Assembly: GCF_008086595.1 (NCBI RefSeq)
Contig: NZ_RXYA01000001.1
Location: 248,001-312,000, forward strand
Source: Acetobacterium paludosum
Lineage (GTDB): Bacteria; Bacillota; Clostridia; Eubacteriales; Eubacteriaceae
Reading direction: 5' to 3'
DNA: 64,000 bases
Part shown: positions 43,615 to 52,791 of the stretch, one piece after another
How positions within the stretch are numbered: the first letter of the stretch is position 1
How the letters are laid out: each line of letters starts with the position of its first letter
Program-made: the position numbers and the translations under genes
Notes under the pieces: model-generated
The model's input: only the letters and a program-made list of their open reading frames with translations
Database searches by the model: none
What the model was told of the DNA's origin: nothing

Positions 43615-46600
43615 GACCGGTTTCGCTAAAAATAAAAGGCATCAACAGCTTTCTGGAAGAACAGACCATTGATTTTGAAACCCTGACTCAGAGCGGTTTG
43701 TTTGGCATCTTTGGACCTACCGGCAGTGGTAAATCAACGATACTGGATGGAATTACGCTGGCACTTTATGGAAAAATATCCCGAAATAGCAGCAATTACA
43801 TTAATGTGAATGAAGAAAAAGGAAGTGTCGTGTTTGAGTTCACTATCTCGGGACAGAAACTTAAAAACTACCGCGTCAGCCGAGAATTTGTACGAAGCAA
43901 AGAAGGGGGCATCAATCAGGGGAAATGTCAGCTGGTGGAGCTGTTCCTGGAAGCGCCGGAAATTCTGGCAGACAAGCCCACAGAGGTGACAAAACAATGT
44001 GAAGAGATCATCGGACTGAACCTCACGGATTTCACGAGAACCGTGGTATTGCCCCAGGGAAAATTCAGTGATTTTCTGAAACTGGAAGGAAGACCGCGAC
44101 GGGAAATGCTGGAACGGCTATTTAATTTGTCGAAATACGGAGATAATCTGACCGATCGCTTGAAAATTGAAAAGAGCCAAGAAACCGAGAATCTTCATCA
44201 GGTGGAAGGACGAATCAGTGTCTATGAAGGCGTTTCTGGGGAAGTGCAAAATCAAAAAAAGGCTGAGTATGATACAAATCGTCAGGCGTTGGAAAAAGAA
44301 CTTGAGATATTTAAAACAATAGAGAAAGAACGGGATGAAGCAGAAAGACTGTGGGCATTTCAACAGGAATTGAATGCTGCGCTGGAAGCCGAAAAGGGAT
44401 TGCAGGACAGCAAGACAGAAATTGAAGAAAAAGAAAGAAGACTGGATCAGGGAAAAAAGGCCGAGTCCATCCGGATGACAATATCGGATATGGAAATCCT
44501 GATGAATCAAATCACTGAAGTGGATGCACAGTTAAAAGTCAGCGAAGAAGAACGGATGAAACTCTTTTGTGAAAAAGAGACGGTTGAAAAAGATTGGAAA
44601 GCCATCGATGAAGAAAAAAACAACAAACTTTTTCAATACCAGAATCAGCTTTCAAAAGTGGAAGATGCCATTCTTTTAGAACAACAGCAAAAGTTACTGG
44701 ATGAACAAATAAAACAAATTAAGAACACCAACAACCAATGTTTCCTCCAATACGAAGATTACAAAAAAGAGATTAGCGAGATCCAGGAAAGTTTAGTTGA
44801 AAAGAAAAAAATACTTTCTGAAAATGAGACGGAAGAAATATCACTTCGTGTCGATGCATCATATCGAGACATCATTAATAAAGGGGTAAAAGACGCCGAA
44901 AGAGCAGAAAAACTAAAAGACGAATTTAACCAAAAGGATGAACGGATAAGCCACAACAGAAGCCTGATTCAAAAGCTTGTCGGTGCCGGCGACGTGCTGA
45001 AAGTAAAAAAAGAAGCACTTGAAATAACAATAAAAAAATATCAGGATCAGCTAAATAATCTGATCGAAGTTCAACCATCCACCAGGGGCGAACTACAGAA
45101 ATTGGGAGAAGAAATAAGGGAAATTGAAAGTCTGTGGACAAGGAATCAAACATTGTCTGAAAACATCCAGATGCTGCAGTCTGAAACAAAATGTCTGGGA
45201 GTCGAAATTGAAGCCAAAAACAAAGTGAAGGATAAGTTGTCAAAAATTTGCGAGTCGGTAAAAAAAAGCTTGCGGCAACTAGAAAATGAAAACATCGGTC
45301 GGGAGCTTCGAAATCAATTGGCTTCAGGCGAACCTTGTCCGGTTTGCGGATCTAAAAACCATCCCTTGAAGTTTTCGGATGAGCAGGGAAAAGATTTAAG
45401 CGAGAAAATCCAAAAGCTGGAAGAAGAACTAGCTCACAAGGAAAAAGAATTGAGCCAATTTACAGAAGAAATATCCCAGTCGAGAGGAAGACTTTCTGCA
45501 GAAACCAATAATCTTCACACAAAAGAAACCCAAAAAGAAGAACTCAATACCATTGTAAAAGAAAAGAAGATAATGCTTCAGAATCCGGGAGAACTAAAAG
45601 AGCAACTAAGAAAAGCGACGATGGAGCGGGAAACCTGGGAATTATTAAAAATAGAAGCCGAAAATCAGAAGAATCTACAGAACCAGGAATTACTGGTAAT
45701 TATCGGAGATCTGAAAGAGAAAACAGCGGAAATAAAATCGCTGGAGGGTCAGACCGAAGAATATGCAGCAGAGAGCAGACAGAAAAAAGAGGAATGGAAA
45801 GCGCTAAAAGCTGATTTGGAAAAACTTCAGACCAAAACAGCGGTCACCGATTTTTTCAGTGAAAATACGAGACTGACAAAGATGACGATGCGTCAGAATG
45901 AAATTCTTATTAAACTGAAGAATCTGCGGAAAGCGCTGGAGACGGATCAGAACGAAAAAGATGGCCTGAATGAAAAATGCAGTGCTCTGAAAATTCAAAT
46001 GCGGGAGTCGATGGCCGCTTGTGATGAAAAGAAAAAACAGCGGGAAGAAAAGAGAACAGCGATCATCGATAAAGTCGGCGCGGATGCAGTCCCGGAACTT
46101 CTCAGCTGCCAGAAAAAATTCAAAGATGAAATCAACCGGATCAATACTGCCTGGAGTGAACTGAAGAAAAAATCAGGGAAAATTCAAAAGACTTATGAAA
46201 TCGTTAAGGAAAGCGTTAGCGCACTGACCGTTAAACTGGAAACCCTGGAAAAACAAAATGAAACTGTCAAGAAATCGATGGATAAGCAATTGACCATTTT
46301 AGGGTTTAAGGATGTGGCAGCGCTAATTAATGCCTATCTGATGCCGGAAACCATGAAAAACGAACAGGCGATTATCAAAAAATATCGTGAAGATTGTGTG
46401 AAAGTGAAAGGGACCATTGAGGGATTAAATAAAAAAATCAATGGAAACCTCATTGACGCTGAGGCATACGAGTCGACTAACAATAATTATAAACGAATTA
46501 AAAACCAATTAGAGATCCTGAAAAAAAGGGAAACCCAACTTCAGGCCGAGCTCGAAAGTCTGGATAGCCGTTTAAAGGAACTTCAGGGATTCCTGGAAGG

Positions 46601-47129
46601 CAAGAAAAAAATTGATCATCAGCTAGCTCTGATCACTGATTTGGAAAAGCTCTTTTCAGGCAAGAAATTTGTTGAATTCATGGCAGTGGCCCGGCTTCAG
46701 TACATATCCATTGAGGCATCCAAACGGCTTTTGGAAATCAGCAATGGCAATTACGGGCTGGAAGCGGATGATAATGGACGGTTCATCATTAGAGACAATA
46801 AAAACGGCGGGGCGCCACGAGATCCGTCAACACTATCAGGGGGGGAAACATTTTTGGCATCGCTGGCACTGGCGCTGGCTTTGTCTGCAGAAATCCAGCT
46901 AAAAGGACGGGCACCCCTGGAATTTTTCTTTCTGGATGAAGGATTCGGCTCGCTGCATGAAGATGCCCTTGAGGTGGTTATGAATTCCATTGAAATGCTC
47001 CATAATGAAAATTTGAAGGTGGGAATCATCAGCCATGTGGAATCGATCAAGAATCGGATGCCGGTGAAACTTCTGGTTACGCCGGGAGAAGCCGGCGTTG
47101 GTGGAAGCCACGTGCGTATTGAACGATAA
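43611..47129 (+). CDS. sbcC: SbcCD nuclease subunit C (SMC-like ATPase)
   Basis: The 1172-residue Rad50-like ATPase has Walker A FGPTGSGKSTILDG (about 37-50), long coiled coils (about 190-560 and 595-1000) and a zinc hook CPVC at about residue 576. The C-terminal signature LSGGETFLASLALALALS and Walker B FFLDEGFGSLHED are intact. It works with SbcD on DNA ends. Length is usual for Firmicute SbcC. The coiled coil is unusually rich in Lys and Glu, as expected. Confidence 0.95.
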   Translation: MRPVSLKIKGINSFLEEQTIDFETLTQSGLFGIFGPTGSGKSTILDGITLALYGKISRNSSNYINVNEEKGSVVFEFTISGQKLKNYRVSREFVRSKEGGINQGKCQLVELFLEAPEILADKPTEVTKQCEEIIGLNLTDFTRTVVLPQGKFSDFLKLEGRPRREMLERLFNLSKYGDNLTDRLKIEKSQETENLHQVEGRISVYEGVSGEVQNQKKAEYDTNRQALEKELEIFKTIEKERDEAERLWAFQQELNAALEAEKGLQDSKTEIEEKERRLDQGKKAESIRMTISDMEILMNQITEVDAQLKVSEEERMKLFCEKETVEKDWKAIDEEKNNKLFQYQNQLSKVEDAILLEQQQKLLDEQIKQIKNTNNQCFLQYEDYKKEISEIQESLVEKKKILSENETEEISLRVDASYRDIINKGVKDAERAEKLKDEFNQKDERISHNRSLIQKLVGAGDVLKVKKEALEITIKKYQDQLNNLIEVQPSTRGELQKLGEEIREIESLWTRNQTLSENIQMLQSETKCLGVEIEAKNKVKDKLSKICESVKKSLRQLENENIGRELRNQLASGEPCPVCGSKNHPLKFSDEQGKDLSEKIQKLEEELAHKEKELSQFTEEISQSRGRLSAETNNLHTKETQKEELNTIVKEKKIMLQNPGELKEQLRKATMERETWELLKIEAENQKNLQNQELLVIIGDLKEKTAEIKSLEGQTEEYAAESRQKKEEWKALKADLEKLQTKTAVTDFFSENTRLTKMTMRQNEILIKLKNLRKALETDQNEKDGLNEKCSALKIQMRESMAACDEKKKQREEKRTAIIDKVGADAVPELLSCQKKFKDEINRINTAWSELKKKSGKIQKTYEIVKESVSALTVKLETLEKQNETVKKSMDKQLTILGFKDVAALINAYLMPETMKNEQAIIKKYREDCVKVKGTIEGLNKKINGNLIDAEAYESTNNNYKRIKNQLEILKKRETQLQAELESLDSRLKELQGFLEGKKKIDHQLALITDLEKLFSGKKFVEFMAVARLQYISIEASKRLLEISNGNYGLEADDNGRFIIRDNKNGGAPRDPSTLSGGETFLASLALALALSAEIQLKGRAPLEFFFLDEGFGSLHEDALEVVMNSIEMLHNENLKVGIISHVESIKNRMPVKLLVTPGEAGVGGSHVRIER

Positions 47130-47151
47130 GAATTGCAAGAAAGGTTAAGAC

Positions 47152-47832
47152 ATGACAACAGACTATATCATTAAATATTCCAGGCGAAAAACATTGGGAT
47201 TGATGATTACAAAAACAGCTGCCATCGAAGTAAGGGCACCTATTGGAACCTCGAAAAAAATCATTGAAAGTTTTGTGCAAGAACATCAAGACTGGGTTGA
47301 TGAGCATTACGGTGCGGTACGGGAAAAGGTTAAAAAGCGGGAAACTTTTCAATTGAATTTTGAAAATGACCTGTTATTCCTGGGAAAATCATATCCTCTC
47401 ATGCCGGTTGAAGCGGCAAGGTCAGGCTTTGACGGACAACGCTTTTATGCATACGCACATTTAATGCCGGCAGAATTAAAAAGCGATATGGTTAAAATTT
47501 ATCGTGGGCTTGCAAAAAAGGTGCTTGATCACCAGGTGAACAAATTCAGCGCCCAGATGGGATTAAAACCGCAGGCGGTTAAAATTAACGGGGCGAAAAC
47601 GCGGTGGGGCTCCTGCTCAAGCAAAGGGAGTCTGAATTTCTCCTGGTATTTGGTCATGGCAGAGGAAGACACGGTTCGTTATGTAGTGGTTCATGAGCTG
47701 GCACATCTGATTGAAATGAATCACTCTCGAAATTTCTGGAAGATTGTGGAACAAGTCCTGCCAGATTACCAACAGGAAAAAGAAAAATTGAAAAAGCTGC
47801 AGAAAACGTTAAGTGTACAGAACTGGGAATAA
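47152..47832 (+). CDS. YgjP-like M48-type metallopeptidase (DUF45)
   Basis: The 226-residue protein has the zinc motif HELAHLIEMNHSRNFW (HExxH plus third ligand), GAKTRWGSCSSKGSLNFSW and the N-terminal YSRRKTLGLMI of the YgjP/DUF45 family. These are small soluble predicted metalloproteases of unknown substrate. It follows sbcC by 22 bases and is probably in the same transcript. A long hairpin follows. Confidence 0.88.
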   Translation: MTTDYIIKYSRRKTLGLMITKTAAIEVRAPIGTSKKIIESFVQEHQDWVDEHYGAVREKVKKRETFQLNFENDLLFLGKSYPLMPVEAARSGFDGQRFYAYAHLMPAELKSDMVKIYRGLAKKVLDHQVNKFSAQMGLKPQAVKINGAKTRWGSCSSKGSLNFSWYLVMAEEDTVRYVVVHELAHLIEMNHSRNFWKIVEQVLPDYQQEKEKLKKLQKTLSVQNWE

Positions 47833-47837
47833 AAATT

Positions 47838-47885
47838 AAAGCCTCTTATTTTATGATGACAATAATCATTAAATAAGAGGCTTTG
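47838..47885. terminator. Bidirectional terminator
   Basis: AAAGCCTCTTATTT pairs perfectly with AAATAAGAGGCTTT around a 20-base AT-rich loop. It lies between convergent genes and can serve both strands. Confidence 0.8.
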
Positions 47886-47900
47886 TATTATTATGCTTTT

Positions 47901-48045
47901 TTATATTGCCGCATACCGCAAAACAAGTTCTTGAACCGGCACATGGTTGGCAAGTGCGTTTAAATAATCAATCGCGGGATTGCTATTTCGCCGGGAGCAG
48001 TTATTGATTGCGGCTAGATCAGGGTTTGAAATTCCATAAACAATC
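47901..48045 (-). pseudogene. Possible gene remnant downstream of merR
   Basis: On the minus strand a frame of about 48 codons overlaps the merR end and stops at 47901. It reads protein-like (CSRRNSNPAIDYLNALANH, then VPVQELVLRYAAI). The pattern loosely resembles the C-terminal end of a LysR effector domain. It has no start or ribosome binding site, so it would be a fragment; a chance open frame is equally possible. Confidence 0.25.
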
Positions 48046-48793
48046 GATCATAGCTGAACGTAGTAACGGATACGCTGCTGATGATGATGGTTACTTCCTC
48101 CCGAGCTTGAAAAATGTTCTTGAAAACCCCTTGTGTATCAGGATACGTCGCTACTAATTGCTGAAAACAAAGATAATCTCCTTCCGGAATGATACGGATA
48201 AGAGCTGTTTCAAATTCAGGCTTTACGGTCTCAAGAAAAGTATAGTTTGTGACTTGGCCATCTTTATAATCTTCAATAGTACCGTGAGGAAAAGTGGCAT
48301 AGACGTCTTTTTCCTGAGCTAAAGAAAAGAGCTCCGACAATTTAGATTGGTATTCGATCGGAGATAATTTCGGTTTAGAGGGCGTTCGAAGCATGTATCG
48401 TTGCTGGATGTGTTTGGTATAAAGCCCCTTTTTCTCCTGATAGGCAGCACTTTCATTGATGTGACTCAAGTTTAATTCGATTTTCGAAAGTCCCTGCTCA
48501 AGGCTCTTGATTTTTTTGGAAGCGATTTTTTTTCCATCCTCGAGGAGAAGCTTAATTTGAAACTGGTCATCAGCATTGGTATAGTTGTTCATATTTTTAA
48601 GGGGGATTCCCAGCTCAATACAGAGAAGAATTGTGTCAAGAACCAGCAGCTGATCAAGGGAGTAATAACGATAGTTTGTGTCTGGGTTTGTATATGCCGG
48701 AATTAAAACACCGATTTTTTCATAGTATCGCAGAGATTTTATCCCAACTTTTTTTATCTTGGCCACTTGACCGATGGTTAAATATTTTTTCAT
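48014..48793 (-). CDS. MerR family regulator with effector-binding domain
   Basis: The 259-residue regulator has an N-terminal MerR helix (MKKYLTIGQVAKIKK, SLRYYEKIGVLIPAY, YRYYSLDQLLVLDTI), a coiled-coil linker (about 80-110) and a GyrI/BmrR-like ligand domain. I choose ATG 48793, six bases after AAAAGGTG; the GTG 48802 and ATG 48799 upstream lie too close to that site. It faces the MATE exporter gene, whose promoter has the 19-base spacer typical of MerR targets, so it probably activates drug export like BmrR. Confidence 0.9.
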   Translation of the reverse strand: MKKYLTIGQVAKIKKVGIKSLRYYEKIGVLIPAYTNPDTNYRYYSLDQLLVLDTILLCIELGIPLKNMNNYTNADDQFQIKLLLEDGKKIASKKIKSLEQGLSKIELNLSHINESAAYQEKKGLYTKHIQQRYMLRTPSKPKLSPIEYQSKLSELFSLAQEKDVYATFPHGTIEDYKDGQVTNYTFLETVKPEFETALIRIIPEGDYLCFQQLVATYPDTQGVFKNIFQAREEVTIIISSVSVTTFSYDRLFMEFQTLI

Positions 48794-48810
48794 TTTCATC
48801 ACCTTTTCTA

Positions 48811-48841
48811 TTGACTCTCCTATAATGGGATAGTTTATAGT
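48811..48841 (+). promoter_or_regulatory. MerR-type promoter with 19-bp spacer
   Basis: TTGACT (48811-48816) and TATAGT (48836-48841) are separated by 19 bases. An imperfect dyad fills the spacer (ACTCTCC-TATAAT-GGGATAGT). TTGACTCTCC is very close to the Bacillus bmr promoter. Such long spacers need a MerR protein to realign the boxes. Confidence 0.82.
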
Positions 48842-48935
48842 ATATCAAGGTAGGCATTAAACATCCAGCGAAAAGTTGCTATCGATAAATCGGTGCCAAA
48901 TGATACAAAAAAGATTAACATATTTAGGAGATAAT

Positions 48936-50372
48936 ATGAACGAAACATTAACGACTAAAAACAAAGAAAATCCACTTGGCTATGAGCCAATTGGGAAATT
49001 GCTGATCAAGTTTTCGGTACCGAGTATCATTGCGCTTGTAGTGAATGCTCTTTATAATATCGTTGATCAGATATTTATAGGAAGAGGCGTCGGTTTTCTG
49101 GGAAATGGTGCAACAAATGTTATTTTACCCCTTACGATGGTGGTCATTGCATTAGGACTTCTTGTTGGTGATGGGTGTGCGGCATACTTGAGCCTTCACC
49201 TTGGAAAAGGTGACAAAGAAGCGGCGGCAAAAGGGGTTGGTAATGCCATTACCCTTTCGATAATTTTAGGCATCGTTCTGGCTGTCTTTTCAATCGTTCT
49301 GCTTGAACCACTCTGTCACTTGTTTGGCGCAACAGAAAATATCCTGCCTTATGCACTGGATTATGGAAAGATCATCATCATTGGCTTTCCATTTTCAGTT
49401 ATTAACTGTGCATTAAGCGGTATTATCCGTGCCGATGGAAGCCCCCGGTATTCCATGATGGGAATGATCATGGGGTGCATCGTCAATATCATTCTCAATC
49501 CTATTTTCATTTTTGGATTGCACTGGGGAGTGGCTGGTTCAGCCCTGGCAACGATTATTGGACAGATTTTAAACAGTGGCTATTATTTGCTGTATTTAAG
49601 AAAATTCAAAAGTATCAATGTTCAAAAAGCATATTTCAAGTTAAAAAGCGGGATTATCATAAAAGTATGCAGTCTTGGCATTTCCAGTTTTATTACACAG
49701 ATTGCTGTCGTTGCGATGATTGCAATCAGTAATAATGTGATGGTTAAGTACGGTGCCATGTCAGTATATGGGGCGGATATTCCGATCACCACGATGGGAA
49801 TTACGATGAAGGTCAATCAGATGATTATGGCAATTGTTCTCGGTATTGCCACCGGGGCTCAACCGATTCTCGGCTATAATTACGGGGCTGGAAACATGGA
49901 ACGAACGAAAAAAACATTTAAGATTATTGTGGTGGCGGCTACAATCTGTATGGGACTAGCATTTATTGGCTTCCAGTGCTTGCCAAATGCAATTCTCAGC
50001 ATATTTGGTACAGAATCTGAACTGTATACCGAATTTGCGGTCAAGTGCCTGCGTATTTTCTTGCTGTTCTGTATTTTAAATGGATTCCAGATGTGTACCG
50101 GAATATTCTTCCAGGCAATTGGAAAGCCAGTGCAGGCAACGCTAGTGTCGGTATCCCGACAAATTGTATTTATCATTCCAGCAACACTGATTCTGCCGGT
50201 TTTCATAGGCGTTGACGGAGCATTATGGGCAGGACCAGTTGCTGATGGATTGGCATTTGTCCTCGCCGCTGTTATTCTTAAGATGCAGTGGAAAAAAATA
50301 TTTGCGGTAGCTCCCAAAGCAGAAACACACGAAATATTTAATAGAAAAGAACAGGTTTTAACACCAGAATAA
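48936..50372 (+). CDS. MATE family multidrug efflux protein
   Basis: The 478-residue polytopic protein (12 predicted membrane segments) has the MATE blocks LLIKFSVPSIIALVVNALYNIVDQIFIGRGVG and the second half GIATGAQPILGYNYGAGN. MATE proteins expel cationic drugs in exchange for Na+ or H+. I use ATG 48936, behind AGGAG, rather than an in-frame ATG 60 bases upstream with no ribosome binding site. It is driven by the MerR-type promoter. Confidence 0.92.
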   Translation: MNETLTTKNKENPLGYEPIGKLLIKFSVPSIIALVVNALYNIVDQIFIGRGVGFLGNGATNVILPLTMVVIALGLLVGDGCAAYLSLHLGKGDKEAAAKGVGNAITLSIILGIVLAVFSIVLLEPLCHLFGATENILPYALDYGKIIIIGFPFSVINCALSGIIRADGSPRYSMMGMIMGCIVNIILNPIFIFGLHWGVAGSALATIIGQILNSGYYLLYLRKFKSINVQKAYFKLKSGIIIKVCSLGISSFITQIAVVAMIAISNNVMVKYGAMSVYGADIPITTMGITMKVNQMIMAIVLGIATGAQPILGYNYGAGNMERTKKTFKIIVVAATICMGLAFIGFQCLPNAILSIFGTESELYTEFAVKCLRIFLLFCILNGFQMCTGIFFQAIGKPVQATLVSVSRQIVFIIPATLILPVFIGVDGALWAGPVADGLAFVLAAVILKMQWKKIFAVAPKAETHEIFNRKEQVLTPE

Positions 50373-50383
50373 ATCCTATCGAT

Positions 50384-50418
50384 AACTTCTCATCACGCTT
50401 TAACAGCGTGATGAAGTT
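50384..50418 (+). terminator. First hairpin after the MATE gene
   Basis: AACTTC and CATCACGC pair with GCGTG and ATGAAGTT around a short loop. No T run follows; it may help transcript stability. Confidence 0.5.
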
Positions 50419-50428
50419 GTTGACCAAA

Positions 50429-50478
50429 AGAAGTCCTGGAGACAATGATATTACTGTTGTCTCCAGGACTTCTTTTTT
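50429..50478 (+). terminator. Strong terminator after the MATE gene
   Basis: AGAAGTCCTGGAGACAA pairs perfectly with TTGTCTCCAGGACTTCT around about 11 bases, followed by TTTTTT. Confidence 0.9.
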
Positions 50479-50590
50479 GAGCTGTTTACAGTTTAGATCA
50501 CAGAGATAATCGGTGATCATTTTTTTGTGAAGGCAGCAAAGCTGAACGAATGTCAGGAATTGCTTAGTGGAGGGAATATGAAAAAAAAAC

Positions 50591-50646
50591 TTGACATTTA
50601 TAATTAAATAGGTCATAGTGTATATATAACGTATATACACTATGAC
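50591..50646 (+). promoter_or_regulatory. GntR operon promoter with perfect palindromic operator
   Basis: TTGACA (50591-50596) is followed after 17 bases by CATAGT (50614-50619). The -10 box lies inside a perfect inverted repeat: 15-base arms GTCATAGTGTATATA (50612-50626) and its complement (50632-50646) with a five-base centre. The GntR repressor encoded next is the obvious ligand. Confidence 0.85.
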
Positions 50647-50667
50647 AAAGAATAAAGAGGTGATCCT

Positions 50668-51048
50668 TTGAATATTATCATCAGCAATTCAAGTGACAAA
50701 CCCATCTATGAACAAATTGCCACGCAGATAAAAAAAATAATTATTAGCGGAGAGCTGTCCCCGGGCGAAGCTTTGCCAAGCATGCGTTTTTTAGCAAAGG
50801 AACTTAGAATCAGTGTCATTACCACGAAACGGGCCTACTCCGATTTGGAACGGGATGGTTTTATTGAAACCGTCACCGGAAAAGGCAGTTTTGTAGCCAA
50901 TCAGAATTTATCGTTTATCCGGGAAGAACAGTTGCGATTGGCCGAAGAATTTTTGCAGAAAGCAGTGGATACAGCAAAGAGCAGTGATATTTCCTGCGAA
51001 GAGCTTAAAGACATGCTGGAAATATTGTATGGAGGAGAGGAAGCATGA
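50668..51048 (+). CDS. GntR family repressor, YtrA type
   Basis: The 126-residue YtrA-subfamily regulator has the GntR winged helix (YEQIATQIKKIIISGELSPGEALPSMRFLAKEL, then TTKRAYSDLERDGFI, VTGKGSFVA) and only a short dimerisation helix. YtrA proteins repress adjacent ABC transporter operons, often induced by cell-wall stress. The start is TTG behind AGAGGTG. It overlaps the ATPase gene by four bases. Confidence 0.9.
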   Translation: MNIIISNSSDKPIYEQIATQIKKIIISGELSPGEALPSMRFLAKELRISVITTKRAYSDLERDGFIETVTGKGSFVANQNLSFIREEQLRLAEEFLQKAVDTAKSSDISCEELKDMLEILYGGEEA

Positions 51049-51902
51049 TGAATGCAATAGAAATTAAAAATTTAAATAAAAGCTATCATGATTTTAACTT
51101 AAAAAATGTCAGCTTTAATGTACCAAAGGGAAGCATCGTGGGTTTTATCGGAGAAAATGGAGCAGGAAAAACCACGACTCTAAAAGCCATTCTTAATCTA
51201 ATAAATCGTGACAATGGAACCATTGAAATATTGGGAATGAATAACACAAGCGAAGATAAAAAAATAAAAGAAGATATTGGGGTTGTATTGGATGGCTGCA
51301 ACTTTCATGATAGTTTAAAAACCGGGGATATTTCAAAGATGATGGCGAGTATTTACAAAAATTGGAATTTATCTGTTTTTCAGCGATATTTGAAAAAGTT
51401 CGAACTCCCGGAAAATAAAACGGTAAAAGAATATTCCCGGGGGATGAAAATGAAACTGCAGATCGCAGTTGCCTTATCCCATGATCCTAAAGTTTTGATT
51501 TTAGATGAAGCCACCAGCGGTCTGGACCCTATTGTTAGGGAAGAAATGCTGGATGTATTTATGGAGTTTATTCAGGATGAAGAACATGCGATACTTATTT
51601 CTTCCCATATTACCAGTGACCTTGATAAGATTGCCGACTATATCGTTTTTATTCACCAGGGTGAGATTCTGCTAAATGAAGAAAAAGAGACCTTGCTGGA
51701 GGGTATGGGGATCTTAAAATGTTCTGAGGATGATTTTAGAAAACTTGATAAAGAAGAATATATTCGCTATCGAAAAAATCAGTTTGGGTTTGAAGTTCTT
51801 ATCAAAGATAAGCTGGCTTTGAAAAGAAAATACAAAGAGGCTATCGTGGATGGGGTTACTATTGAAGAAATCATGCTGTTTTATGTGAGGGGAGAAAGAT
51901 AA
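51045..51902 (+). CDS. ABC transporter ATP-binding protein (YtrB type)
   Basis: The 285-residue ATPase has Walker A FIGENGAGKTTTLKAI, the Q-loop region near VVLDGCNFH, signature EYSRGMKMKLQIAVAL and Walker B VLILDEATSGLDP. A C-terminal extension of about 70 residues follows. It pairs with the one-base-overlapping permease and the upstream GntR repressor. Substrate unknown; YtrABC-like systems are linked to wall antibiotics. Confidence 0.92.
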   Translation: MMNAIEIKNLNKSYHDFNLKNVSFNVPKGSIVGFIGENGAGKTTTLKAILNLINRDNGTIEILGMNNTSEDKKIKEDIGVVLDGCNFHDSLKTGDISKMMASIYKNWNLSVFQRYLKKFELPENKTVKEYSRGMKMKLQIAVALSHDPKVLILDEATSGLDPIVREEMLDVFMEFIQDEEHAILISSHITSDLDKIADYIVFIHQGEILLNEEKETLLEGMGILKCSEDDFRKLDKEEYIRYRKNQFGFEVLIKDKLALKRKYKEAIVDGVTIEEIMLFYVRGER

Positions 51903-52537
51903 TGAAGGGATTGATCTTAAAAGATTTTATTAATTTGGGACGAAGCTTCAAATCTGTGGGAGTAGCATTGGTAGCACTCGCGATCATATTTATTCCGATG
52001 GGAAATGAAAGCTTTATCAGTGGGATGATTGTGCTTATGTTTGCGATGATGGTTATTACGACGATGTCCTATGATGACACGGCGAAATGGGATACCTATG
52101 CTTTAACCATGCCTATCACCCGGAAAGAAGTTGTTCGCAGCAAATACCTGCTGTTGTTGATGCTGGATCTCACGGGTGTTGTACTGGCACTGGCTTTGGC
52201 TTTCGTCGGTTCGTTTTTAAAAGGCACAGGCATAACAGTGGAAACACTATTGGGTATTCTGATCATTCTGATGATTGCTGTCATTTTTGGCAGTGCTTTA
52301 ATCCCCCTGATTTACAAATTCGGACCCGAAAAAGCCCGGCTGATGATTGTTCTCTGTGCGGCAATTCCCACCGCTGTGTTATTGATAGTTGCAAAGCTTA
52401 ACGTTCCTTTTCCAGCCATTGGAAATGAAGAGACCGTCTTTGGAATAATCATGATTGCCATGGCGCTGATTTCATTGGTGATTTTTTTTGCTTCTTATTT
52501 TATTTCGGTGAAGATCTATCAGAAAAAAGAATTTTAG
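51902..52537 (+). CDS. ABC-2 type permease
   Basis: The 211-residue membrane protein has about six hydrophobic segments, MKGLILKDFINLGRS at the N terminus and TALTMPITRKEVVRSKYLLLLMLDL in the coupling region, as in the ABC-2 (YtrC/D-like, DUF3796-type) permeases next to YtrA regulators. It overlaps the ATPase by one base and ends the operon before a terminator. Confidence 0.85.
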   Translation: MKGLILKDFINLGRSFKSVGVALVALAIIFIPMGNESFISGMIVLMFAMMVITTMSYDDTAKWDTYALTMPITRKEVVRSKYLLLLMLDLTGVVLALALAFVGSFLKGTGITVETLLGILIILMIAVIFGSALIPLIYKFGPEKARLMIVLCAAIPTAVLLIVAKLNVPFPAIGNEETVFGIIMIAMALISLVIFFASYFISVKIYQKKEF

Positions 52538-52559
52538 AAATTTGTATATTGATTAACAG

Positions 52560-52600
52560 GGTGTAGCAAAGTGATAAGCATTTTGCTGCACCTTTTTTTT
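52560..52600 (+). terminator. Terminator of the GntR-ABC operon
   Basis: GGTGtAGCAAA pairs with TTTGCTgCACC around about 10 bases, followed by eight T. Confidence 0.85.
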
Positions 52601-52713
52601 AGAATTAGTTAATATAGCGGTTGTTTTGTTACTGAAAATTTATCCTAGCCATTGTTCATTCCTTAGTGTAAGGCGGAGATGAATAAAAAAAGTTTAAATT
52701 TAATAAAAAGGGG

Positions 52714-52757
52714 TTGACAAGGCAATCTTTATATCGTAATATATGGATATAAAGATT
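52714..52757 (+). promoter_or_regulatory. arsR/sulfur operon promoter with ArsR operator
   Basis: TTGACA (52714-52719), 17 bases and TAATAT (52737-52742). A perfect inverted repeat with 12-base arms, AATCTTTATATC (52724-52735) and GATATAAAGATT (52746-52757), brackets the -10 box with a 10-base centre. Repressor bound to both arms would occlude polymerase. Confidence 0.85.
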
Positions 52758-52791
52758 TGTAAGGCTTGAAAAAAAAAGGAAGGAGAAATAC

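Noticed and set aside
48876-48935. Longer N terminus for the MATE protein
   Set aside because: No ribosome binding site at that ATG, whereas ATG 48936 follows AGGAG.
49880-50317. Minus-strand frame of 145 codons
   Set aside because: Antisense shadow of the MATE gene with no start signal.
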